Shown: piece after piece, positions 36,234 through 46,800 of the stretch
Position numbering within the stretch: position 1 is the first letter of the stretch
How the letters are laid out: each line of letters starts with the position of its first letter
NCBI GenBank assembly: GCA_046704385.1
Contig: JBJKSB010000076.1
Location: forward strand, 1-64,000
Origin: GH45 sp046704385
Lineage (GTDB): Bacteria; Bacteroidota; Bacteroidia; Bacteroidales; SZUA-534
DNA length: 64,000 nt
Reading direction: 5' to 3'
Translations under genes and position numbers: made by a program
Notes under the pieces: generated by a model
Seen by the model: the letters and a program-made list of their open reading frames with translations, nothing else
Database searches by the model: none
What the model was told of the DNA's origin: nothing

Positions 36234-36660
36234 TAAGCCTTCGGAAACTTACAAATTGTAAGTACTGCCATGAAAACTACTGTAAGACAAACAAGTACTG
36301 TTTTTTGAAATACTCAATTTTATTGAATATGCTTAGAAACTTAAAATTTGATCAATTTATATACAGAACATATTAATTTGAATCTATAAGTTACTGGCAG
36401 GCTGAAAAAAGCCATATGCAACTTAAAATAAAATGGATAGAACGAAGTTAACTCAATTAGTTTTGATTTTCTTCATTTGCGATAAAACGGGATAGCTCCG
36501 AGGAAATAAAATCCCTCTCTCCGGATAAATCGGGATCTCTCCCGGGAGAGAACACAGTTTGCAAAGTCAGTTTGGAAACAAAATTTACAGGTTATTTACA
36601 ACTCCCAAGAGATGTGTATTCCCCTTGGGAAATCTCTAGCCTATGGCTAGGGAAAAGGGG
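36234..36660. repeat. Intergenic region with dispersed element (copy C)
   Basis: Holds a small hairpin ACTTACAA / TTGTAAGT (36247-36263), an imperfectly repeated TTTTTTGAAAnACT motif, and from about 36480 the hairpin-rich element related to copies A and B (CTCTCCCGGGAGAG, and GTGTATTCCCCTTGGGAAATC-like). No gene recognised. Confidence 0.4.
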
Positions 36661-36678
36661 ATATATAGTAAAAACAAA

Positions 36679-36701
36679 AAAGGGGCGCAACCAGCCCCTT
36701 T
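36679..36701 (-). terminator. Terminator of the 2198-residue protein gene
   Basis: AAAGGGGC / GCCCCTTT stem with a seven-base loop, T-rich on the minus strand, 18 bases after the stop at 36719. Confidence 0.85.
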
Positions 36702-36718
36702 AGAATTCTATTAAAATA

Positions 36719-39700
36719 CTATTGTTTAACAATTTGATATATTCCGGCTTCATTACCTTTTATAATCCTTAAAATGTAAACTCCTTGTTTCCATTTATGA
36801 ATATCAAGTCTGAAATCATCATCAACCTGGTTTTTGATAAATATTCGCCTACCGTTTACATCAGTTACCTGAATATTAACTTTTCCAAACTGGTCAGGTA
36901 GATCAACCCAAATTTCTTTATCGCCAGGATTAGGATAAATAGAAATTTTCCTATTCCAGGCATCATTAATTCTTGTGATTTTAGAAACAAATACTGTGTC
37001 GGTAAATTCACAGGTATTTGTTTGATTAATGGTAACCCAATAATTTCCATTATTATTAATGGTAATTGTTGATGAGGTGGCAGATGTGTTCCACAAATAA
37101 CTCTCAGCATCCACATTTGGATCAAGGGTATATGGATAATCGGAAACCTCAATGGTATCGAGCCCGTCAAAAAACTGAGGCCTTTCATAAACCGGTATGG
37201 TATACGATCCGGTATCCATATCCTGGCTTGCAATACGCACATAAAAATTGATAGGCAAATTACCTGAATTTGTAGTGTTTAAAAGATTTTTAAAATGGTA
37301 GGTCAGATTTGCGTCAGGTTTAAATCCGTTACTTAGTTCCACTGATTCATTAATTCGTGGCTGATTATCAAACTCATAACTAATTATAATATTTGTACCC
37401 GGGGCAAAAGCTTTTGATCCTGAATTCTTAATAATAATAACAGCTTCATCACCCGAAAATCCACCGCATCCCATTAAGGGGGCCACAAACTGACTGATGA
37501 TCAATTTTTCGGGCAGGAAGTAAACATGAGTAACATCGGAACCTGTGCAACCATGAACATTCGTGACTGTAACACTATAATCGCCGGTTGTGGTAACTTT
37601 TATAGTTTGCGAGGTTGCAGCTGTACTCCAAAGGTAAGAAGCAAAACCAGCACCTGCATCCAGAACTACACTATCGTTTGGCGATTCAATTTCTTCACCC
37701 AGTTCAATTTCAGGTGCAGCCCATGTATTTACCACTGTGTCTAAACTTGAGGTATTTCCATTAATATTACATGATACTAAAATTGTATATGAATTGGTAT
37801 AGCTTAAATCGGCATTGGTACTAAAATCAATACCAATCACAGCACCAGGGGTAAAATTACTTACCAACGTATAGGTTTCATTAATTGCCGTACTATCATT
37901 AATTTTATATGAAATAGACATATCATCACCTGTTCGCAATGTATCATTACCGGTATTTTGCAGTTTAAACGAAACCAATTCGGAAGCACTATGGAAACAA
38001 CTATCCTTTAATCCTGAGATTTCAGTGATACTATAACCGGGATTCATAAATAAAATATTGATTGTATCGGATGTATTACAGTTGTTAACGTCTGTAACTG
38101 TTACCACATAATTACCCGGAGTAGTAACTGTAATGGTTTGCGTGCTTGCCTGATTACTCCATAAATAGTCAGAAAAACCACTACCGGCATCCAGTAACAC
38201 CGAATTTGCGTAAGTAATCGTATCATTACCTAATTCAACATGGTAAGCACCTATCCTAAAGGCTTTATCCATACTGTTATTGGTTGTATCAACTTCATTC
38301 GCCAACGACACACGACAAGTAAGATTATAATTTCCGGTATCTCTTATTACTATTGGTGTTGCAAAAGTATATGGTAAAACCGCTGCTTTGGTTAGATTAT
38401 TTACGAGAACGATAGTCTCAGTAACCGGGTTGCCATCATAATCATAGGTTGCATTTATGGTACTTCCTGCTTTTAAAGTATCATTGCTGTTTAGCTGGAT
38501 ATCCATTGTAACGTTGTTACTAACTGAGGTATCGCACTGATTCAGGTTTTGAACGGAGTTTACAGAAAGGTCGTAGGAATAAACCATTACAGTATCGGTG
38601 CTGATACATCCGTATGCATTTCTGATTTGAACCCAGTATTGTGACGTGTAATTCTTCTGTACTGCAAAATTATCGAGCTTGCTAGAGTTTTGCCAAAGAT
38701 AAGTTGTATATCCTTTTGGAGCATTAAGAACCACCGTGTCAGGTTGTAAAGTATAAACATCTTTCATATTACTTACAGGGTGTGCCAGTTGATAAACTTT
38801 ACTAGTCAAGGTATCATTATCATTAAAATGATCTTTACTCCAATCGATATACAATTTAAAATTATAGCTATTACCCGCCACAAACCCAAAATTTTCATTT
38901 ATAGTAACCTGTTTGGTCTGATCAGGAGATAAATCGAATGGCAGACTATAATAACTGGTAACAGGCGTACCCCCATCAACAATATAAATTACCTTAACGG
39001 ACTCTCCTGTAGGTATAATATCAGGTCCGGTATTCCTTAGCGTAAAAATAATATTATTAATTTCACTAATATCACACTCAGGACCAGGCGATACCAATTC
39101 TTCAGCCGAAAGATCCATTGCCATTATCCGGACAGTATCTTTTGACGAAGGACAACCATTATAATCAGTAACTGAAACCCAGTATCGCGTACTGGCCTGA
39201 TCGGTTATCTGGTAAGTCGATTGATGGGTATTATTCTGCCAGGTATAGGTATTAAAATTATCTCCGGCATCAAGTAAAATGGTATCAGCCCTTTGAGTAA
39301 TAATTGTATCAGGCCCAATATCAACAACTTTTACACCCCAAATATTGACGGTTTCGCTCAACGTATTGTCAGTTCGTGAAATATCATGTTCTGGATTAAT
39401 GGCAACAGTAATATCGTAAGCACCCGGTGTTGACATGTCAATATCAGGTGTAAAAGTATAGACAAAACTGGCATTGGGTGCAAGGTCTACTGTAAGAGTA
39501 ATATTTTCGTTATAAGTTACACCTGAAACAACTAAAGATGCAGGAATAACATAACCTATTGCATAAGTATTGTTCCCGCTGTTTTTAATGCTCACAGTCA
39601 CCTGGTCACTTGATGAAGGGGTACATTTAGTTACCGGATTATCAATAGATTCCAGAATCCAGTTATCAGACACTATCAAAACAGAATCAGATGCAGTACC

Positions 39701-42700
39701 ACAACCTTGTGAGCTGGTTACCGTAACTGAATAGGTATCAGTCAAATTATCAGGTATAGCCAATGTTTGTGTTATTGCGGTAGTATTCCACGAATAACCA
39801 CTAAATCCTGCTCCGGCATCAAGCGTTATAGTATCAGCCTGGAGGGTGAAAATGCTATCATGGCCTAAGTCAACCTCAGGCATTGGGTAAATTGATACCG
39901 CCTGAGTGGCCGTATCATTTGAGTAATCTAAATCAACATCAACCACAGTAAAGGCCGACAAGTTATAAACGCCGGCTACTCCAAAGGTGGGTTGCTGGGT
40001 AAATAAATAATCGACTGTACCTCCTGGAGCCAGTGGTGAGGACAAAGTAACCGACTCAATGACCTCTGTTGGGTTTTCACTTTCATCGGTCTTATATCCT
40101 ACCGAAATGGTAGTATCCTGGGGTAATGTATAAGTTGATGAATGGTTTTCTATTGTGACACTGAGTGCCTGGCTCTGGCTGTCAAGGCAACCATCAGATA
40201 TGCCTGAAATCTGGGAAATTCCTACATCAACCTGGGACTTAATAATATATAAAGAATCCTGCACAAAACATCCTGAGTCATTTTCTACTGTAATTTTAAA
40301 TTTTAATGAATCAACACCTGGTGGATATGGAGGAACATCAAAGGTTCGTTGGTCTGCTCCTGTACTATCTTTTTGAACATAATACCAGTTGTAATGAGTA
40401 AAATCTGCACCGCCCACAGAGTGTACTCCTCCATCAAGCGTAACTGATGATGCATCCAGGGTTCCAATGTTGGGTCCCAAATTATAATAAGGTTCTCCTT
40501 TCACATAAACCGAATCAACCAGGGTATCATTATAAACACCCGCAACATAAAATGCAGTATCTCCCGGAACTATGGTATTTGCCACCAAATGGTACCATTT
40601 TTTATTAAACATATCAGCTGTACTGCTGAAAGTAAAGTTTTCAGTTCCACCTGTTGCAATGGTAGAGGTAGTATGAAATGTATCAATTAAGGTCTTGGTA
40701 CCATTAATCACCACTTTTGTAATGAGTGGGTCGGCAGGTTTAATATCCCTGATACCATAATTTTTAATGGACACGGTAATCTGCTGTGTTTTGCTCAAAC
40801 TACAACTCGAAGCCGGAGTTATCAAAGCAGTGACACCTGCATCAACAGGAGCTTCATAAAGCTTGAAGTCGTCAACAGCAAAACCTTCAGAAACAATACT
40901 GCTGTTCGATTGGAATAAAAGCCTGAATTTTACATTTGGTTGATTAGCCACGGCACCCGGCAGTATTTGCCTGACCTTGAACCATTGATTTGAAACCGAA
41001 TCCCAACCCTCATGTCCAAAAGCTTCAATATTGCTATTATTATACCAGTTCCAAAAATAAGTACCTTCGGTGGGGACTAATGTCCAAGTATTACCACCGT
41101 CAATTGAATAATAAACAGCCAGCCCATCATGATCTATTTCAGCGGCTGTTCTAAGCATAAACTCTATAATTGGCTTCATAATCCCGGTAAAATCAAAGCA
41201 GGGGCTTTCAATATAAGAGGTATCATTATTCGGATAATTACCGTTTAAATTCGTAACCCAACATTTTGTACCGGAATAAGCATGATTAAGTTGGGTTCCG
41301 GAAGGTACACCGCAAGCCCATGTATTAGATTTATCTCCAACTAACCAATATCCGTTATTGGCTTCAAAATTCTCATAATAAGGAAGTGTATCGGTTGGTG
41401 TAGCAAAAATGGTTGTATCCAGTAAATTATTCCGGATATCTTCATCTGTGCCCAAATCAGTCTTTACCAAAAGGCGATGGTAACCCGGCGAAGAAACATC
41501 TATTTGCTGTGTAAAGGTAAAATCGGTAGTTCCACTTTGAGGAATAGATACACGAACCGTATCTGTTACCCAGGTAGAACCATTATCTAATGAAAATTTA
41601 ACAGGTAAAGCATCACTGGTGGGATCATAACCAAAGTTTTTGACAGTAACTGTTAAATTTTCGGGCCCCACATGGCCACACCCACTTAATGGGGTTATTA
41701 AATCAGAAACACCTATATCGCTGTTCACATAGGTTCCGGTTATGGCAAAATTATCGATATTCCAACCTGATAAGGCCTGTGAAATACCGGTAGGCCCCAA
41801 AGTAAAACGAATGGTAACACTGGGGTTTCTGTCAAGCAAATTTGATAAACTTAGCTGCTGGAATTTCCACTCGTATTCAGCAATCAACGCATTGTTAAAC
41901 CACGCTCTTTTCCATGTTACACCACCGTCAAGGCTATAATCAATTCCGGCCGTATCGCCATAACTTTTATTCAGCCATCGATAAAATTGAATATTTAAAT
42001 CTTTATAATAGGTACAATTAAATGTTGGGGTAATGGCTTGATACTGGTCAGCAGTTAAGCCAAGTTCATAATCTCCTTCATGGGTGTTCAAACCGGTTAT
42101 ATCAGTTCCCAAAATTTTTACACCACTCTTTGCATAATCGGGGTCAGGGTACTGCCATTCGCCACCCTTACCCTGGGCTGTATCAATTTGAAATTCAGGA
42201 ATTAAAGTCCATGATTTATCCGATTCAAAATCATCATAAAATACAGATTCATTAATTTTTCGGTATCCATTGGGGCTTAAATCGGATAGCGGAAAGTAAG
42301 TACCATTTATTTTAATATTATTGGCTTCAATTTTTGCATCAACTTTAACATCTTTGAATTCATGGTTGTTATCAACAGGAATATCAAAGGTAACCCAAAC
42401 ATAAGAGTTACCGAATGGCAATTCATAATTTATATTGTTGAAAATAGCTTTACCACCAACAAAACTGGCAGCTGTTCCAATCTGGTTAGTGCTTGTAAAA
42501 TATTCAGTTGTGGTGTGAAAAAGTTTTACCCCATTTGCAGAAACCACATCCGCAGCTTTCTCAAGACCTGTTACTACCAGGCTATCCAGAATTAAAGCGC
42601 CATCGTTCCCCTGCACAGGAAAACGCAAGCGTAAAATCGGATTATTAATTGATCCCGATGGTATGATATCGAGATTTGGTTGGGTGGCATATACTTTATC

Positions 42701-43315
42701 TATATACTTGGTAACCGTATCGGTTTCAACCATTTGAATATCATCAATACAGGTGCCAAATCCATATGTAGTGTTAATTCCCTTGAAACCCAGCTGTACT
42801 TTTTTATATTTTTTGTTCGTAATACTATCAGGAATCGGAATTGAATCGAAGACCCAACCCTGAGTGGAATCACTCAACACTTTCAGAAGATACCAAATAT
42901 TACCTTCCTCAGGAGTACGGTAATATATATTAAGTTTAAAATTATCTGAGGGCTGGCCCGGAAACCCACCAGGTTCCTGCGCATACCAAAATTTAAGTTC
43001 AGGTTTTTGGGCAAATTCAAAACTAAATTCCGGTGATATCAGATATCTTTCCTGTACTGAATAGGATTGAACATAAAAACGGGCATTATAACTACCTGAA
43101 TGCGCTGATGAAGGAAAGGGTCCGTCACCGCCTGTTGCAAAGGCCCCTCCATCAAAAAAATCCCAGTTTACGATTCCAACTGAATCCTGGGTCCAACCCG
43201 CCGGAAAGCTACCGCCATTTTCAAATCCTTCCTGCAAAAATACAGTTTGAGCTGCTATATTTCCAAGCAGAAAGACTGAAAGAATTGGTAATACAATTTT
43301 TCTTAATTTATTCAT
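36719..43315 (-). CDS. Giant secreted repeat protein with T9SS type A sorting domain
   Basis: A 2198-residue exported protein. After the signal peptide (to NIAAQ) come jelly-roll/MAM-like 'choice-of-anchor J' segments (YLISPEFSFEFAQKPELKFWY; WDFFDGGAF), followed by CARDB-like adhesion domains (ITVSIKNYGIRDI; VTVSIKNSGNN) alternating with about seven Ig-like repeats of the type ELG.D-T.L-LDAG-GF-YLW. The C-terminus (SIYPNPGDKEIWVDLPD... GVYILRIIKGNEAG) is a T9SS type A domain. Surface protein; role in adhesion is inferred from domain type. Divergent from the type B protein gene. Confidence 0.85.
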   Translation of the reverse strand: MNKLRKIVLPILSVFLLGNIAAQTVFLQEGFENGGSFPAGWTQDSVGIVNWDFFDGGAFATGGDGPFPSSAHSGSYNARFYVQSYSVQERYLISPEFSFEFAQKPELKFWYAQEPGGFPGQPSDNFKLNIYYRTPEEGNIWYLLKVLSDSTQGWVFDSIPIPDSITNKKYKKVQLGFKGINTTYGFGTCIDDIQMVETDTVTKYIDKVYATQPNLDIIPSGSINNPILRLRFPVQGNDGALILDSLVVTGLEKAADVVSANGVKLFHTTTEYFTSTNQIGTAASFVGGKAIFNNINYELPFGNSYVWVTFDIPVDNNHEFKDVKVDAKIEANNIKINGTYFPLSDLSPNGYRKINESVFYDDFESDKSWTLIPEFQIDTAQGKGGEWQYPDPDYAKSGVKILGTDITGLNTHEGDYELGLTADQYQAITPTFNCTYYKDLNIQFYRWLNKSYGDTAGIDYSLDGGVTWKRAWFNNALIAEYEWKFQQLSLSNLLDRNPSVTIRFTLGPTGISQALSGWNIDNFAITGTYVNSDIGVSDLITPLSGCGHVGPENLTVTVKNFGYDPTSDALPVKFSLDNGSTWVTDTVRVSIPQSGTTDFTFTQQIDVSSPGYHRLLVKTDLGTDEDIRNNLLDTTIFATPTDTLPYYENFEANNGYWLVGDKSNTWACGVPSGTQLNHAYSGTKCWVTNLNGNYPNNDTSYIESPCFDFTGIMKPIIEFMLRTAAEIDHDGLAVYYSIDGGNTWTLVPTEGTYFWNWYNNSNIEAFGHEGWDSVSNQWFKVRQILPGAVANQPNVKFRLLFQSNSSIVSEGFAVDDFKLYEAPVDAGVTALITPASSCSLSKTQQITVSIKNYGIRDIKPADPLITKVVINGTKTLIDTFHTTSTIATGGTENFTFSSTADMFNKKWYHLVANTIVPGDTAFYVAGVYNDTLVDSVYVKGEPYYNLGPNIGTLDASSVTLDGGVHSVGGADFTHYNWYYVQKDSTGADQRTFDVPPYPPGVDSLKFKITVENDSGCFVQDSLYIIKSQVDVGISQISGISDGCLDSQSQALSVTIENHSSTYTLPQDTTISVGYKTDESENPTEVIESVTLSSPLAPGGTVDYLFTQQPTFGVAGVYNLSAFTVVDVDLDYSNDTATQAVSIYPMPEVDLGHDSIFTLQADTITLDAGAGFSGYSWNTTAITQTLAIPDNLTDTYSVTVTSSQGCGTASDSVLIVSDNWILESIDNPVTKCTPSSSDQVTVSIKNSGNNTYAIGYVIPASLVVSGVTYNENITLTVDLAPNASFVYTFTPDIDMSTPGAYDITVAINPEHDISRTDNTLSETVNIWGVKVVDIGPDTIITQRADTILLDAGDNFNTYTWQNNTHQSTYQITDQASTRYWVSVTDYNGCPSSKDTVRIMAMDLSAEELVSPGPECDISEINNIIFTLRNTGPDIIPTGESVKVIYIVDGGTPVTSYYSLPFDLSPDQTKQVTINENFGFVAGNSYNFKLYIDWSKDHFNDNDTLTSKVYQLAHPVSNMKDVYTLQPDTVVLNAPKGYTTYLWQNSSKLDNFAVQKNYTSQYWVQIRNAYGCISTDTVMVYSYDLSVNSVQNLNQCDTSVSNNVTMDIQLNSNDTLKAGSTINATYDYDGNPVTETIVLVNNLTKAAVLPYTFATPIVIRDTGNYNLTCRVSLANEVDTTNNSMDKAFRIGAYHVELGNDTITYANSVLLDAGSGFSDYLWSNQASTQTITVTTPGNYVVTVTDVNNCNTSDTINILFMNPGYSITEISGLKDSCFHSASELVSFKLQNTGNDTLRTGDDMSISYKINDSTAINETYTLVSNFTPGAVIGIDFSTNADLSYTNSYTILVSCNINGNTSSLDTVVNTWAAPEIELGEEIESPNDSVVLDAGAGFASYLWSTAATSQTIKVTTTGDYSVTVTNVHGCTGSDVTHVYFLPEKLIISQFVAPLMGCGGFSGDEAVIIIKNSGSKAFAPGTNIIISYEFDNQPRINESVELSNGFKPDANLTYHFKNLLNTTNSGNLPINFYVRIASQDMDTGSYTIPVYERPQFFDGLDTIEVSDYPYTLDPNVDAESYLWNTSATSSTITINNNGNYWVTINQTNTCEFTDTVFVSKITRINDAWNRKISIYPNPGDKEIWVDLPDQFGKVNIQVTDVNGRRIFIKNQVDDDFRLDIHKWKQGVYILRIIKGNEAGIYQIVKQ

Positions 43316-43837
43316 ATTTGGGCACTTTTTTAATCTTTTACGTTAACGGATATATCGTCAATTTATCAAATTTACGAAACTTACAACTTAAATGTTTAGA
43401 TTATTTATCAAATATAAATTTTGGTCTTTGTTCAGCATGTTTTCCTTTATAAAAGAAATTTATCTATTCATTTAACGTAACCTATTATTGCTAAAAAACA
43501 AAATACCTAAAAATTGCTTTAGTTTAAGAATTTGGTATCTTAGTATTGCGAATTTTAACAGCTGAACTAGGAAAATTCTACCGTGATATAATGATCGGAT
43601 TTTATTTGAACGGAATAAATGAAGGGATAAATCAACAGGATTAGTTGATCAATATCTGTTTTTTTTATGATGTAGTCCTTTAAAGAACTATATCCTTATG
43701 AAAGGATTTTACGTACAAAACTGATGAACGGAATTGAACAATTGGACTTTTTTACACGGGAAATAAAAATAGTTCAGTATGTTAAAATGCCTTTGGGGAA
43801 AGGCATTTGAGACTTTGAAAATTTTAACTTGAACGGG
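43316..43837. promoter_or_regulatory. Divergent intergenic region between two giant surface-protein genes
   Basis: For the leftward gene, TAAATTTG (minus, 43367-43374) and TATATTTG (minus, 43409-43416) are possible -7 elements; TTTG partners are lacking. For the rightward gene, a stable hairpin AAATGCCTTT / AAAGGCATTT with a GGGG loop (43785-43808) lies 29 bases before the ATG. No ORF is credible here. Confidence 0.4.
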
Positions 43838-46800
43838 ATGAGGAAGTATTTTATTATACTGGCAATTCTCCAATTAACATCATTTTATGTTGTTGCACAA
43901 ACAGATAATGATTTTTGGTTTGTAGTGCCTGAAGTTACATGGCAACATGTGGATAACGAACAAACACTGTTGCATTTTTCAGCCACAGGGGCAGATGCAA
44001 CCGTGACTATTGATATGCCCAAAGATTCACTATTTATTAAAACAAAGTTTACAATCCCGGCTAACGGGACAAAACTTGTGGATTTAACCTGGTATATCCG
44101 TTCTGGTTTGGGTGCCGCTCCGTATGATATTTTAACAACTGCACCAACCGGCACACATAACGATAATAATATTTTAGAAAGCGGGTTACCCGGAAATGAA
44201 GGTAAAGTTGAAAACAGGGGTATCCATATATCCTCCACTGCTTTAATCACCGTATATCTGGAACGTAATGCCACTAACAACCCCGATATCTGGGCTCTTA
44301 AAGGTAAAAATTCTTTAGGAACCAATTTTTATGTTCCCTCACAAAACTTTTGGAATAATCATACATTTAATGCAAGTACCGGACCTGAAGCCTTAAATGC
44401 CATTGATATTGTTGCCACTGAGGATACAAAGATATATTTTACCGCTCCGGCTGCAGTTAAAAATTTAGGAACTTCCAGTCCTGCTGGGGGTATTACCTTG
44501 TTAAAAGGACAATCCATTTCACTGGTTGCTTCGGATGAGGCATTTGGTAAACACCTGGGTGGAACACATATTTGGTCTACAGGGAAAATTGCAGTACAAT
44601 GGAAAGATGATTCTGTAAACTCTATGGAAGGAGGTACAACAAATTCAGGATGTTACGATTTGATGGGTGACCAAATAATTCCAACTAAATTGGCAGGTGA
44701 TGAATATATTGTAATGCGTGGGGAATTGAACGACAACCGTGAATACGTATTTGTGATGTCTTTATCTGATGGTACCCAGGTGGACTTGTCTGATCCCGAC
44801 GGTTATGCCCCTGACAGTATTATTTTAGGGCCGCCCGGTTCCATTTCCAGGATCCTGATAAACAATAATGTAGGACCTGTAAATGACCCTGTTCCTGCCA
44901 ACCCCAGTCATTATATTGACGCACTGCATTTAAAATCACACAACGGTGAGCCTTTTATTGTTTACCATGTTACTGGTTTTGGATGTGAAATGGGGGCTGC
45001 AATTTTACCTACAATAAAAGGTTGTACGGGTTCAACCGAAGTTAGTTTTCAAAGATCAACCGGTAATACCAGCAACTGTGCAAATGGTGAGAGCTTTTTT
45101 CTGAATATAATGTGCAAAGCAGCTCATATAAGTAATTTCATTATTAACATAAGTGGTATGGATTATAACATACCTTCAAGCTGGTTTACTGCAATCCCTG
45201 GAACAGGCTGGTATTATCTTGACAAAAGCCATAATGACTTTACATGTGCCAATGGCCTTATTCCCATGATACCATTAAATCAGGTTACAAAGGTCAGGAA
45301 TACTTCGGGATTATTCCATTTGGGTTTAATTAATGGTGGTTCATCCTCAGGCTGTCGTTATGGTTATTTCTCAGACTTTTCTGATAATTTTGGTTCGGCC
45401 TATATTGCATCTTCAGGTTTTGATTTTATGACCTATTGTTACGGCGACACCATTCAATTGCAGTCATCCGGAGGTATAAGTTACGGCTGGGAATATACCA
45501 GTTTACCATTAATCACCGGAACGTTTGTCGATTCCCAAAATATAAGTACTACACGTATTGCACCTCCCCCTGGATATCACACCTATACAGTAACAATTAA
45601 TAGAACTTGCTATTTGGGAAGCGATGCTGATACCACCATAACTGTGGCAGTGAACGGATATCCTGAAATTACTGCCGCTTTTGATACTACACAAATTGGT
45701 CCTGATTGCTGTAGTCCGTATTATATGAAGTATATAAATCAATCGGTTGGGGCCAATAAATATGAATGGACATTTGAAAGACTTACAGACACGCTTTACA
45801 ATAGCATTAAAGATCCCGAGGTTATTTATTTTTCGAATAAAAACTATACCACCAAATATGTTAAAACATCCTTAAAAGTCTCCTATTCAAAAAATTGCCC
45901 TGATTCTACCAGTAAAATCATTCCAATTAAACCGGAAATAACTGCGTATGGATCAAAAGGTGCAAAATCGGGTTGCCAACAGGATATAACTAAAGATTAT
46001 ACTATTGACACTGTAGGTTCAGGGCCTATTACCAGCGTTTATTGGAGCTGGGGTGACGGTGATACGGAAGAAATTAAAGCATCAAATTTGGTAGGGGCAT
46101 CTCCATTTACATTCACTCACACCTTTGAAAACCTGCATAATTATGATACAACCTATTTTGTGACTTTGGTGTTCATTGACAGTGTACACGATTGCCGCGA
46201 TACCTTGACCCCACCTTATATGGACACCGTTTATGTAGCCGGAGTAGCCAGGGCAAAATTCACCCTTGACGACGATGATGGCTGTTCACCCTTTTTAGTG
46301 AATTTTGAAAATCATTCCAACGGCGATGTAACTTATGCCTGGGATTTTGGCGATGGCGGACCACTATCAACATCCGGAAATGACACCAGTATTACCTATA
46401 CAAATACAACCACGTTGCCTAAAGATTATTATATTAATTTAACCATAACAAAAACTACTTTAAGTGGGTTCTGCTACGATACCTACCTTGATACGGTGAC
46501 CGTTTACCCGCAATTTTCCACCACCATATCTCCCCCCGGTCCGCTTCAGGACTGCGATCCTTTAACAGTTGATTTTTCACAAACCACTACCCCAGCTGTA
46601 CCTAATTTACAGTATGAATGGAATTTTGGAAACGGAGCTACCTCAGGGAATCCCGACCCAACTCCAAAAACTTATTCGCACACCTTGGGTACAGATCAAA
46701 ACTATCAGGTTACTCTGATTACAACGAGTGCATATAATTGTAAAGACACTGCCCCGCCAGTTGATGTTACTGTTTATGCTTACGTAGATGCCAAATTTAC

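Noticed and set aside
43033..43452. 139-codon rightward open frame
   Set aside because: It overlaps the start of the giant leftward gene antisense and has no homology-like motifs or promoter.
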